From NCBI GenBank assembly GCA_037013685.1, contig CM072886.1, positions 92,850,295 through 92,914,294 of the forward strand: 64,000 nt of DNA, in the 5' to 3' direction. The stretch is from Acridotheres tristis (taxonomy: Eukaryota; Chordata; Aves; Passeriformes; Sturnidae). Position 1 is the first letter of the stretch, and each line of letters begins with the position of its first letter. Shown piece after piece: positions 27,601 to 40,560 of this stretch. The position numbers and the translations under genes are program-made. Below the pieces are notes generated by a model that did not search any database, was not told where the DNA came from, and was given only the letters and a program-made list of their open reading frames with translations.

Positions 27601-30600
27601 AGGAATACAGGTAAGCTGGGGGAGATGATTTTTTTAAGATTTTATTTCTCATTATCCTACTGAGCTTGGTTCAGTTAATTCAGTTAATTTCCCCAAGCTG
27701 AATCTGTTTTGCCTGTGGTGGTTCCACTACAGTCTCTCTCTCCTGTCCAGTAATAGGGAGGGGAAATGACAGAGTGACTTTAATGGGCACCTCACAACCA
27801 GACAGGGTCAAAGCACCATGCAGATCCTTTCAAGACTTGTCCTACTTCTGAGTTTTGTACCATGGGTATGCTGTGACCTATCTACCACTACTTTTTTTTG
27901 ATGCAAGGTTTCTGTTGTTTTATACCAGCCAAATCTTGGCAGAAAACTGTCCCTAAACCAGCCCAAAGATGTCATCTGGCAACCTTCCATGTACTGCCCT
28001 AGAGCATATATTTGCTGTCAAGTGTGGCAACTCAAATAGACCATGCTGGTCAGCCCTTTTTCCTCACTCCCTGGCTCAGCTGAAAGCTTTCACAGAGCAG
28101 GATGCCCTGTTCCCAACTCTTAGGGCTAAGGCATAATGTTATCTCTGCCTGTTTGTCCCCATCCCAGAACTTTTGTGTTGACAGTCTGTACCTCTTCTTC
28201 GTGAAGAGAGCTTCAAGACTTCCTTGCAAAGGTCTCTAATTTCTAATTACATGACATGAAGTGCCCAGAAGAGAGTATAGACCCATCCTTATGGGAGATA
28301 AGACAGAGACTACTGTGGATTTAATTAGCACAAGCAGTTTGAAAACCAAGATGCCTTGGCAAGAACAAACAGAGCAAGAAGATTGCATCAAGACTGGTGA
28401 CAGGGAAGAACACTGAATCAAGTAGAAATATCACAAAATGTTTAAGTTTGTTTCTGTGATGTTTAACCCAATGAATGTAGTAAAAAATTCCTAGCCTTCC
28501 TAGAATGGTGTATAAGCACAGCTCACAGTAAATTTGGATTCTGATCACCAGTCAGTAGATCCCATCTCTCTCTCAATGGTTGATAATCCTGAAGGTGGCG
28601 GATATATCTGAAAGTGTGTGGCATTAGGCTTTTTCTCAGGGCACAGAGTAGCACGCAGGTCAGAGAGTTCAGTCAGCGGTGCTTACTTGTCTCTTCAAGA
28701 GGTTACATCTGTCTGAACTAAGAGATTTAGGCACAAAGATGAGGTCAGCTTGATTCACAGTCGGGAGAAAGGAGGCAGGCAGTCTCTCATCTAGATGGGC
28801 TGTTAGGTAAGGAGAGAGATGTGACAGCTGACTTGGAGGAAAAGACTATGTGGAGCACCACAAGGGAAGCCTCAAAGAAACAGAACTGTATCCAGACTCT
28901 CCTTTTGGATTCACAATCCTGGTAATTGTTTTCAGGGCTGGAGCTCTTAGATCCTCTCTGTGAATGAAGTTGTCTTGGAAGGTGGTCCCAGGCAGGTGTG
29001 TCCATGCATTGACTCTGATGTATGTCTGTGCTCAGTACAACAGCCACTTTGGTCATGTCCAAACCTGCCAACCTTCATTGCCTTCCAGCAAAATTTGTCC
29101 AGCATCATATTCAGCTGCTGAATAACAAGTAGGTGAGATAGATGCTGATGAAGTAGCATCTGTTTATATGCAGGGTGGCATTTGGTGCTGTCTTTGGATG
29201 GGAGTCACATACAAAACATATTTGGATCCACTGATGATGTTTTTCTCTGTCACTTACAGTGTCAGGTGAGAGTTGAAATATTTTTATATGAAAACCATAG
29301 GAAATGTTGATGCAGGGATAGACTGCACCTGTCCTTTCCAAATTCTGTTTTCTTTGTTTAGTGTAGGGTGATATTTTTTTAAAGTATTCCGGGCAGGACT
29401 CTGCGAGGGTAATTCAGAGAGCTCCTAAAGATTAGATACTGAAAGGATGGACAGAGGCCATAGCTTGAAAGAAGCTGGTTGGGAACACTCTATCAAGGTA
29501 TGATAGTTACAGGTCAGAGGGATGTTGATCCGCTTTTAAGTTGGATTTTTTTTGAATTTTTTTGCTTCTGCTATAGTGGTATACACCTATGTATATCACT
29601 ATATATAGTGTTTCTCTTCCCTCAAGTCCTGCGAGTCTGGTCACTTTCTTTGTGCCTTCAAGCTGTTTCAAATCTTTCCACCAAAAAACTTCTCCATTGT
29701 AAGTATGTTAAACTGAAGTGTCTGAAGAGAAGCCTGATTGTAAGAGCAATTTGTTACTTTTTATGTCTTATTCTGACTATTGTTATTTTAACCTTGTAGT
29801 AAATGGTTCCCTTCCAATGTAAAGAATGTGCAACATCAAATGGAAATACATTTCCTTAGTGGTTTGGGACTGCATGTTTGGGGTTTTTTTAGTGCTGATG
29901 CTCTCCATTGGTATTTTTTTCAGAAGTTGGAATAGCATGAGAAGTATACTGCAAAGAAAATATACTTGGAGGGGTGTGCCTTTTCAGGACAAAATGAGAG
30001 AAACTGCCATGAGTGAATTAAACTCCTGACTATCCTCTGGCAATGGAATTTGTTACTTTGCCAATACCAATAGCTGTAGTTTGGTAACTATAGCCTCAAT
30101 AAATGTAAGTAATAATTTTGTGCATACATTCCATAGGAAGAATAGAAACTGTCATGTTAATGCAACAAGTATGTGAGTACCTTCTTTGTGTTTTTTACAA
30201 ACAACTAGAAGATGTAGAAATTTAATGTTAAATTGAAAGTCATGAGCTATAATAGCGTGCAACTGTGAAACAAGAGTTTGATTAAAGAGGTAAGTAAAAG
30301 TGTATCAGAATAATTCAGCTCAGTGCTATATGATTTTGAAAGAGGAGGAGAAGTCAAGATCATGTCTTGAAACTATATATAAGGGATTTTTGAAAAAATC
30401 AGTCATGGTATAGCTGTGGAAAGGAGAAAGTGAGATGTCTAGTAGAAGGGAGCAGATCTACAAAAGTGCACTGAAGTGATAAAGGCTAAGATAGCTGATC
30501 CTTTGCAATGAAAAGTCAAAGAAGTATAAAGTATCACCTCCCAGACATATGACAAATGTATTTTCTGACTAGGGCAGTTACCTGTTAATCTTAATCTGAC

Positions 30601-31840
30601 ACAACTGAGCCCAAAGTCAATAAATACATCTTATGTGGCCATACATACAGGTTTATGTGACTTAGTCTGATTATTTTCTGTCATTAGTTTTCCTATCTGG
30701 ATTCCTGCTAAGCTTAAAAGCATGCAAAGTAAGGACTGAACAACTGCTTCAAATTTTCCCATTGACTTTGAGTTTATAAAGCTCTGTTCCTGAGCTTACC
30801 AAGAAGTGACTTCCTTTAAATCTATTTCATTCCTAAACTTCCTCAGAAACAAGAAAATATGCTTCAATACCTATGACAATTTACAGAGATGTGTCTGAAC
30901 TCCAAGCTGCCTCATCTCTTTGATGTTAATGTAACTATAAGAATAAAGCAGTTGGAGTTTGGCCTTGGATTAATTTTGAGGTGGTGAAGGCTAGTAGCAG
31001 TATGAAGGTGACAGATGCAGGTAGTAACACTGGAAGTCACTCATATCCTACAGTTTGCATACACATTCACACTCATGATCAGTGCACCCTTCTGAGCGCT
31101 GTGAAAATGACAACATACATATGGAGCTTTCCTTGATCTGTTTTCCATCTTGCATTCCGTGCTGCTGTGGAATGTAAAATGGAAAACATACTCAAAACAT
31201 GGAGTTTAAAATTGAAAAATGCTTGCATGCACTTATATTAATTAACCATGGCTTTGGCAGAAAGTCACACAGCACAGATACTGAGGAATCGTAGTGATAG
31301 ATGGAAGGCAGCAGCATAATATGTTTAATATTTCATCACAGAGTATTTTGATTGTTAGCTTCTTGGGAGACTGGTTAATTGCATGTTTATCTTCTGTGTA
31401 ATTTGTTACTAAATAAGCTTTTAAAAGCATAATTCTGGGAAGGAGCCAGTCTGAATCTGATCCATGTTGACAGCATAAAGCCGACTGGAGTTATGCGTTA
31501 ATGCCTAGCCTTGTTTGCTGTGCTTTAATGGAATTGTGTAAAATGGCTTGGATGCAATCCAAAGAGGAACGAATTTTACCAAGAGTTGTTAAGTCTTTTT
31601 CTGGGGTTTCAAACATTTTATGGTGGGGAAATGGATGGGAAGCAGTTTTACCCATACTGACTAATTAGTAAAATTAATATAATTACTCTGCCTGCATGTA
31701 ATGATACTAAAAGGAGCTTTGTGGATCAGCTAGGAGAGTGGGTTTTTGAAGTTAGGCATAGCAAAGCCTTATACTCCTCCCATTTTCAAGACTATTGATT
31801 AATACTTCTTCCAGTCAAGCAGTCTGACCTGGATTGAAGG
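24673..31840. other. No gene recognised; mixed composition intergenic or intronic DNA
   Basis: AT-rich at both ends with a more balanced stretch at about 27430-29330. Within that stretch the minus strand has overlapping open frames of 94, 70 and 76 codons (28787-29071, 28947-29159, 29111-29341). None shows a motif I recognise, and they could be remnants of an old retroelement. A short direct repeat (TTCAGTTAAT twice) lies at about 27670-27690. No RNA gene seen. Confidence 0.5.
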
Positions 31841-31962
31841 TGTTAAATGGTGATACTGAGACTGGGGCTTGACCATAAAGTGACTTAGTTGGGCTTTAAG
31901 GCTTCTCTGATCTGGTCAAAACCCCCATGACTCTATGATATCAAGGGTTGAAAAACTGATAA
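31840..31962 (+). mobile_element. Possible relic of a CR1 3' end
   Basis: The order 'cttagttgggctttaaggcttctctgatctgg' then 'actctatgatat' resembles a worn CR1 3' end in + orientation (GTTGGACTAGATGATCT, then ATTCTATGAT). The match is loose, and the middle does not carry the usual CCTTCCAACC block. It may be chance. Confidence 0.3.
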
Positions 31963-34900
31963 CCTTACTGTGATAACTCACATTTGTTGCAAATGCTAAG
32001 GTAAACCAATTATGCCTTGAAGGCATTACAATGGACCTGCTATAATTTTTCAATGTGACTTTATGACACATCAAATATTGTCATATTTTCTATAGATGAC
32101 ATAAGAAAGCATAAAAATTCCATGCACCATAACATGGGATATAGTGGCCTTATCAGATAAGATGCAGGATTACTGTATTTACTTTGTTAGTATGTTGTCT
32201 GAAGTCTTACAGTATATTCCTACTTGAGTAAATGGAATAGAGGCTGTTAGGTAATCAAAGTAGCGTACGTTTTCTTAACTAGGTCTCAGTCATTCCAAAC
32301 TTCAAAAAATCAATAGTTCTTGCAATTTTTTCCCTATTTTGTAGGTGATAGCCCAGTAAGTGTCTTTTTTTTCCAACTAGCACTTGTAAAATTAAAAAAA
32401 CCCCCACATAATTAGAACGATGTTTTAAAGTGCAATGTATAAAAGTATACAGCTGAGCATTTCCCATTTTTACGTCAAAGTATATAATTTTCTGCATTTT
32501 GTTATATAGATTTTTATCTGTCTCTGGAATCACTTTTAAAACTGTGTCTTAGAGAGACAAAGTGAAAATATTTATTTTATGGGGGATTTATATACTTTAG
32601 ATGGAAAAACCAAGAGCAAATATAACAGATTTCTTGCAGTGTCTCTGAGCGCATACCATCTCCCAAGTGGTAAAGTTTGGCAGGAGAGAGAACAGAGAAA
32701 ACAGCACTAATAATCTTGAAACATTCTGAGTAACTTTTTAAAATATATTTTAAAAAAATACATCCTAACCAGCTGACAAAGTTTGCAGTTTGGCGAATTT
32801 TCCAGCGTGTGCATCTTGGTGTAAAATGTTAAATTGCATATGTTTTATTTCCATGAAATCTTGTCTCCTGCACTTGGTCTCCTTCCTCCTCCCTCTGCCC
32901 TCATATTGTGGGTGGTGTGAGGGAAAGGGACATTTGCTGAGGCAGAGGATGGTGTTGGCATGTTCTTCCCAGAGCCAGTATTGGCTGGATGAAACTCTTG
33001 GAGTTCTGTAGCTAGCTGCAGCTCTGTTTTCTGCCTTCTCATGTTTTCTCTAAAGCTGGCCAGCATAAAGACATCTGCAGAAGTATATAAGCAGCTTTAC
33101 TTTTCAAATTATATTAGTTTATCCCAGCTTTATGCCTTATCAAGTTTCTCTCGATTTGAATCTATTTGTACAAGTTGAAAATGGAGACTGTTGTCAAATA
33201 CCTTCCATGAAAGTATGCTATTAATGGGATAAGGAAGGAAATGTGATGAACAGAACATTCTTTAGTCAAAGTTTGCATTGGCCTGTGTGAAATCACACAC
33301 TGGTCTCATTTGGTCTGGTTCTGGTTCTGTTACTGTAGTTGGTACAGTGGCCAAAGAAGGAACTGTGCAGAGAATTGAGGGGTCTGTTCATTGCAGGAAG
33401 TGGATATTTACAGGACAGAGTTATGGGCTGTGACACACTGGTGCAGTCATCAGAATGCAGCTCACACAGCCATTTATTAATGCTATTCATTACTCTGTGG
33501 GGTTACTGACTTGGGATCTTAGTTGGCTGTTTCTAGAAAGAACAGACACAAATGGTACAGATATTTTTTGGCTTGTTGAGTTAACACTGTCCCGTTTAGA
33601 GCTGCAATTTTTCCCTTGCAATTTGATAATACTTTCTTTTTAAAGCCAGGATCTGTAACACATGGCTGGGATGAAGAAACTGGGAGATGGGCAATAACGT
33701 TCTCAGATGTTTCAGGTTTGCAGATATTTCAAAATTATCTGTTTCAGTGGAGATTCAAGTTACCAGTCGGGTTACTAGTGATCTGTGAAATTGAGTGGCA
33801 TTAGTGAAGCTGTCTGCATAGTCCAAATTTTCCTTTCCTCTTATTTGTCTCTGGGAGACGGGGGGAAAAAAGTCAGTTTGTCTTATTGCAAGACATGGTG
33901 TCATTTCCTTCAGATTTGCAAACTGTTCTGGTTATTTTAATGTTAATAGGAAGCAAAGAACATATGCCATATACCACAAAACTCTCTAGCTGTGGATCTA
34001 AAATGTAGTGATAAAATTTAGATCTTTTCTTCAGTAGCAGATGTTTTACCGGTTTGGTTATCTGGGCAAGATCTTGAAAGGTTATTTAGAAATGCTCTAT
34101 AATTATTATTTAAAAAAAAATATGCTTCCCCCACCCCCATAAATGCTAAAGCAATTTTCAATTAATCAATCAGAAAATTGGGATTTTTAAAAGTATATTT
34201 TTTGACCTTACAGAGAAGCAATGAACAATACAACTATTAGAACAATACTGGAAAATGTCTTCTTGAGCATACTCTGAGTCAGTCACTGACTCTAGCATTT
34301 TCTGGTCTTAGAATTAGGGTGGTTTTCATCATTTAAAAAAATGTGGATGGGTCTGCACAATATTTTTCACCAAAGTATGGTTATAAGACACAATCAAAAA
34401 CGAAGTTACCAACGAGAGAATGTTTCACAAAACAGATGTGGACTCTTGCTCTTGATCCTCAAAGGAAGAACAGTATTCAAAACCAAGCATGGAACATCAA
34501 ATTAATGATTCTGCTGGACCCTAAATTTTGTATCACAGTATACTCTTCACCTACTGCCTTTTGTGTGTTCCATGGATTTCAAGAGTTAACTGACCATGGC
34601 ATGGCCTCTCTGTGTCCAACTTGCTTTTCTTTAAAGTGGTTTGGCTGTGACTCCAGAAAATTGAATTATGCTCAAACTGTGTTGTGTTTTGGACTTTGCT
34701 GTTTCTCTTTCAGATCTAGAGAGACCATGAATCCAAAAGCTTGTCTTCCCCTTTCTAATATGCTACCCAAACAAACAAATACTAACCAAATGAGCCACAC
34801 GCTCTTTTACTTGCAAATCTAGTCTTTCAGAAAAAACAAACATTTCAGTGGATTAATTTGTAATACTTTTTTTTGTTTTTTTTGCTTTGTGTCTTTATAA

Positions 34901-35560
34901 GTTTGGAAGAAAGGGAGTGAATATTTTTGTTGCATTTGTTGAAACAAGTATGCTCTGACACTGGACCAGTGACTGAATTATGTGTGAAATTTAGAAACTG
35001 AGCCTTCATTCTCTGTGTTGTCAGTGGTGAGTATACTTAAGAAGAAAAATATGTCTGGTATTTAATAGTGTTTGGAAGAAATGGACCTATCATAAATGCC
35101 AAATTTCAAAAAGTTCTCCCCTTTTATGAGGGATATTTTAAACACCAGCCACTCAAAATTAACTTTGGCATTTAAGTGCTGAATGACTTTGTCAAAACTA
35201 GGAGTAAGAGAGATTTTAAAATCATACAGATTATGAAGGCAACTGAAAGCTGTGTTACTAAATATTTTAGGAAATTTTTAGCTAAACCAGGAGTTGAAAT
35301 GCAAAACCTGAGGAAAGTCTGTGGCACACCACACACTTGTAGGTAGAAGCAATTTCAAGCCTGTAAAAAAATTAACAAATTGCACCGGTTTAAAATAATC
35401 TGCAAATACTCACTTTGTTTTTACACATAATTTTGTGCAAATGGCTACTTTGTGTGTATTATCTGAAATTAGTTTGAGAATGTTGTTATGAAAATAAATG
35501 AAAAAAATTAACAGAAGTATTTAGTGGCAGTAATTTTTGAAGATGAAACTGTTTGTATCA
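31963..35560. other. No gene recognised; AT-rich DNA holding the longest chance ORF
   Basis: The longest open frame of the window (159 codons, + strand, 34343-34822) lies here. It opens with GTG and has its first in-frame ATG about 31 codons in. It shows no signal peptide, no domain and no splice context I recognise. A frame of that length is within what chance can produce across six frames of 64 kb AT-rich DNA. No transposon or RNA gene recognised. Confidence 0.5.
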
Positions 35561-35599
35561 CCATGGAATAAGAGACGTGGTAGATGGTGTAGCTTTTGG

Positions 35600-35695
35600 G
35601 TCTGGTCCTTGGGTGAACATTTTTCAGTAACCTCTGCACTTGATGATCTAAGAGGTCTTTTCAAACATTAAAGACTATATTGTTTTGTCTTCCTT
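35600..35695 (+). mobile_element. CR1 LINE 3'-terminal fragment, plus strand
   Basis: The run 'cttgatgatctaagaggtc' (about 35640-35658) followed by 'ttttcaaacattaa' closely follows the common CR1 terminus in which CTTGATGATCTTAGAGGTC precedes TTTTCCAACCTTAATGATTCTATG. The terminal repeat is worn to 'gactatattg'. Orientation is +, with the 3' end at the right. The 5' limit is uncertain because sequence before 35620 is not clearly alignable by eye. Short, old fragment with no coding content. Confidence 0.65.
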
Positions 35696-38600
35696 TTGAA
35701 GACAAAATCTTGCAAAATTAAAAGCCATGCCATTATAATTTCTTTTTGGGAATTTTTTAGAAAACAACCTGCACAATACGTTCTAATAAGGAAAGAGTTG
35801 CTTTGTTGTGTGTTTTAATGCTGATTTGTTTTGTTCTTTTTGTTTTTTTTTCAAGACAGCTGTAGGAATTTATGTCTTCCTGATATCAGGAAGGAAAAAA
35901 CTCCATTGCATATGATATCTGATATTTGTTTCTTAATAACAACTTTGAAGTTATGTCATTTTGAGTAAGCTGCTCTGTTGTTTGAGGATATAATGTCCTG
36001 ATGCCAGCTCATTTTTCACCAAATTGAGCCAACATTTAGCAGTGTGTATATTGTCATAACTTGTTTTGTGCAACTAAAAATGAGTATTCTGTTGTTCACA
36101 GTTTGCATATGGGACAGATATTTAAATGTCTGCACACACCATTTTGTGAATCCATAACAATGAAGGAATCTTAGAATGCAACTCAACGTTATAGATTAGA
36201 TAGTAAAAACTAATTTTATTGTCATTTTAAATGAATATTTTACCAAAAATATTAAGCGATAATTGGGTTGTTTTACTTGCATTTATGCTGTTTTTATCTC
36301 TTATTTTAGAAACATTTTCTAGTGATATCCACGATACTCTAATAAATTTAGGGTCTATGTATTATAAAAGTGTAGCTTTCATAGGAGAAAACTTTATTTG
36401 AAACTGCTGATGATAACAGTTGGTGGCACTTAGCGTGTGGAAGAGAATACACAGGTACAATGGGAGTGGCAGGATATGCAATCCCTGTGTGGAAAAAAGT
36501 GGTTCCTTTGGAGACCAGCTCACAAAACAGACTGACTTAAATTATGGTACTAAACAAAAGACAAACGGGATAAACATTTTTCCCTAAAAGTACTGCTTTG
36601 TGATCAGATCTTTTGTTGCTGACCTTGCCTTAGGTCTGTAAACTGCTCTCCTGAGTCTGCCTGTGCCTTGCTTGGAGGTGAATTACTGAGAACACAAGAA
36701 ACCTGTGGAGTTTAAGTAGTTCTCTGATGGAATAAGAAAAAAAAGCACACAGAAAACAAATATCTGCAGTCAGTTGTCTCTTTTCTTTACTGACAGGTGT
36801 GGAAAAAAATCCAGGTGAACCTGGCTGTATTTTTTTTCAGAGATGTAAAATGTTATTGATGCTTTAAAGATCAGTAATTCTCATGAGCTGCTTTGGACCC
36901 AAATATTGTGAGAGCCTGTCCTTGTATGTCCAGACTAAATGTATAAGATCCATAGCAAAGACGTTCTTGAGATCTCCTCTCTTGAAAGGTCTATACAAAT
37001 CAAAAAATACAAAACAAAGGATAGTTGCTTGACTAGGAGGAAAGACTGGTTAAAAGTACTGGAACAATAACAGAATTGAAAGAAAGAAATCAAACTTTCA
37101 TGTCCTTGTTACTCTGTCATTGCAGGAGGATGTGTTGACACTTCTTGACAATTACCCCTGGCCAGGTCTGCCTGCACACAGGTGTGCATCCAGGCATCTG
37201 CACTGCAGGATTTGCAGGAAAAGCAGTATGGTTTCATGCCAGCTTGATTTTCTGCTGGAAAAACACCCACATTATATGGCATTGTTGTTTTTATGTTGAT
37301 TGAAATATTCTAGCCTGAGACAAGGCCTGCTTGGAAGGTGTGGTACATCACCCTGCAATGTATGTCCCATATTATGCCTCTATGCAATGAAGGCACAGCT
37401 GTGGTGGTTAGGGGTGAATTCTGTTTTTTCCATCTGCATTTAGAAAGACTTTTTATTTTTTTCCCATCTTTTCTCTCTTCTCCAGCACTAGAAGATACAG
37501 TCTACTGATATTTATTACCTTGTGTTCTTTAAGGCCTAGTTTGTGCTTTGTACACAGATCTGGGATATTGGAAGAGGTAATGTAAGGATGAATTCACAAA
37601 TGCTTTCCACAAGGAAATTGGTATTCTTTCCTGTAATGATTCCACAGAAGAATCTTGAGGTGCTTTGTTACCCCATATGTTGCTTTACTCTACAGTGGTT
37701 CCTATGATTTTAGCAACATTTATTTCAACATGGTGAAGAATGGCTTATCAGTTATACGTGCCTGTCAAGGCTGGTTCTGACTAAAAGGGGGTGTGTGTGT
37801 CATGGGGTGGGTAATGCTTGAGGATGGAAGGAGATTCAAATACCTGAAAAAGCAATGCCAAACACTTTACAAACAGAATAGAAATAAGATGTTGGAAATA
37901 AGAGTATTTGTGTTCATTCTATTTACTTAGTCCTGGCATTTGGATAAAGATGTTATCCAGTGGTTTTGATTTTAGGAAAATAAACCCCTTCATCTCTGAA
38001 ATTCTGTGAGTTGTTAAATGGCATCAGGTATGAATATAACTCCTTCTCTAGGATAAAGGCCATCATTGAGGAGCTTGTGTTTTTACCACATCAACTTAAT
38101 TTTAAATACTTGCTTAACTTCTTAATTTGGTGGTGTGAACTTTCATTTGGCTTCTTGATTAGAAGGCAGCAATAGAAAGTAAATGTAGGCTTGACAGCTA
38201 CTGTCCTGTAAGAAGTTATCCTTGACATTGTAACACCATTAACAGTTATAAAAAGCCATGCAATAAGTGTGTAGTGATATAACTCTATTGAAAAACTTTT
38301 GGTTTATATTCTTACAGAGTAAAAGCAGAATTTTACCACTGTTGTGAATAAATTTATGGTTTGCATTGACAGCACAATATTACTGTTTGTTAATGCAAAG
38401 GTGCCTGCATCACCTTTTGTAAGTTAAATATTTGTTGGAAAACAAAAAATAATCATACAGATAAACTAGAAATTTGCCTAAATGATGTCAGATTTCACTT
38501 GGTGTATTCTACTTGTGTATTGGTGAAAACATTTATGTAATGCTTATTCAAAGTGTGTGTTAAGAACGGATAAATAATTTAAATGTAATCTACTAGTCAG

Positions 38601-39880
38601 CAGTCCTGAGTCTCTCTCAAAAAAATTGAACATAAGCAAAACTTCTTTTAAATGTAAAAATAAAAATCCAACATTTTTGCCAGTCAAGCAATGGAGACTC
38701 AAATGGAAGAAGAGCCTGTGCTTGGAATATTTATGGTCCAAACAAAGTGGAGAATATGGAATAAATTTCAGATGATACCATATTTCTCTTAGATACCCAG
38801 TTGTGTTTACTCACGAGATTTTTTAGGTTATAGGATTTTTTTATGTTCAAATTGTCTTTGTCATGGCATCTCACTATGAGCAATGATAACTTTTAATATT
38901 GACATTTTCTGTATTACTTCTGTATGGGAAATGAGCTTAACAAACCTGAATGGATGAAATGGCTCAGAAACCAGGTATTTTTGAATTTGATGTAGGTTGA
39001 TGCACAGAGACTGAGGCACAGGTGGCTTGGCTGTCTCAAACAAGATTAACAGCCAATGTGTTACACAGAAAGAGAACTCAAGATTTCCATTTTCAGGGAT
39101 GCATTGTTTAAATTGGTCATGGGATTACTAAAAGATTCATGTGTTCATGATAGATGGTTTTATTTTTTTACTGCTGCAGTTATTCACTGAAAAGGACAGT
39201 TTTCTGCACAGAGCTATAAATCTGCTTGAAATGCAGAATTAGTATTTTCAACAGCTGACCTTTACTGTGTTTTTCAAGTAGGAAAACCACTAATCTGTAA
39301 AAACCTTTATGTTAATAAGCCCGGATCCTTAAAACAAAGCATCACTGTGAGTTAAAACATTGGTCAAGCCTTTGCATCCCAAATAATGCTCTGGCTTTGG
39401 TTCCCATGGTTACTGAAGAAAGTGCTTGTGTAGCATCCAGCAGAGAACCCCAGGAAGAGCCAACAAGGGAATCATGGTTTTGGAAAGACCAGGCTGTAAG
39501 GAGCGTGACTGCTGTTAGGAAGTTCCCTTACAATCTATCTTCCAATAGTGCTGCTTCTTACTGGTACTGAACCAATTAATAGGTAGTGTCATAAAGATAC
39601 AGGTTAAAATGCCTCTCGGGACAGAGGAGAGTTGATTTAAGAACTGTTTGAAACACCCTGTCATTTGCTATGATTCAGGCAATGTGAATTAGTTTTCAGC
39701 CATTACTCACTATAATAACTTCACTATTTTACTTGACGTACCAGATTGATGCCCCTGTAACTAAAATGAGAATTTAACTGCAAAGAACAAATAGGAATTC
39801 CTATCCTAGGACAAAATTTATAGAATAAAGTGACCAAAGCCAACGAGTTTAACTGCTGAAAATGCAAAACAGATGGATGA
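35696..39880. other. No gene recognised; AT-rich intergenic or intronic DNA
   Basis: No supported exon. A GC-richer patch at about 37120-37260 contains the small hairpin TGCACAC-AG-GTGTGCA at 37173-37188. A (GT)n tract of only about ten bases lies at 37791. Open frames are short and featureless. Confidence 0.5.
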
Positions 39881-39905
39881 ATATTAAGTCAAATGGCCAG
39901 TGGCC

Positions 39906-40560
39906 TTTTTTTTTTTTTTTTTTTGACAACTAATATTGGTGTTAAAGGGCAGCAGAGGGAAGGCCAAGTCCACCATCACAAGACTGTGATGACTGGGCTG
40001 TTCTGAGAATACAGCTGATATAGCTGAGCTTGACCTGATGAAACATGAGAACAACCTTACCTTAAACAAACTCAGACCTCCCGCCTCAGAGTTCAATAAG
40101 TGAAGGAAAGCTTCCCTCAGCTCAGAAGCAGTGGAAGCACACACCTAAGAGTACAGGTGCTTGATAGCTTCACTCACAGGAGAATGAAGGCTCTCATTTT
40201 GTATCAACTCATATTCTAAAAATAATCCCAAAAAATCTATGGAGCCTGGGATGCGTGGCCCTGATGCAAACTTTCTCCTGGAACTTTCCCTTTGCAGCCA
40301 GCTCATTTCCTCAACTGCTGCTTCCCAGGCCCAATTCACTTACAGATCTATCCTTTTTATTCTTCCCTACCTTAATAGCATTCATAAATTTTCTGATGGA
40401 AAAAATGTTTTTGAAGCTCCCATGGCAGGTCGGTGCCGGGGCTTTCTGTTGCTGCTTATATTGACCCTACCCCTAATATTTCTAATAAATCCCCCAAAGG
40501 TACCAAAACATTTACCTCATACAAAATTTCTCTCAGGCCATGTTTACCAGTGGCTGTCTT
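39906..40560 (-). other. Possible retrocopy or retroelement with poly-A tail, minus strand
   Basis: A 19-base T run at 39906-39924 on the + strand is a 19-base A run on the minus strand, sitting at the end of about 0.6 kb of more balanced, GC-richer sequence. The two minus-strand open frames there (40145-40339 and 39884-40144) abut, and the second runs into the poly-A. This arrangement fits a retrotransposed copy with its tail at the left. Against it, no AATAAA is seen shortly before the A run and no protein is recognised. I did not find a clear target-site duplication either. The right-hand limit is a guess from composition. Confidence 0.25.

Noticed and set aside
28787..29341. Three overlapping minus-strand open frames (94, 70, 76 codons)
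   Set aside because: They lie in different frames with no recognisable reverse transcriptase, gag or host protein motif. Possible retroelement relic but not supportable.
34343..34822. 159-codon + strand open frame, the longest in the window
   Set aside because: It opens with GTG, its first in-frame ATG is about 31 codons in, and no domain is recognisable. The length is within chance for 64 kb of AT-rich sequence in six frames.
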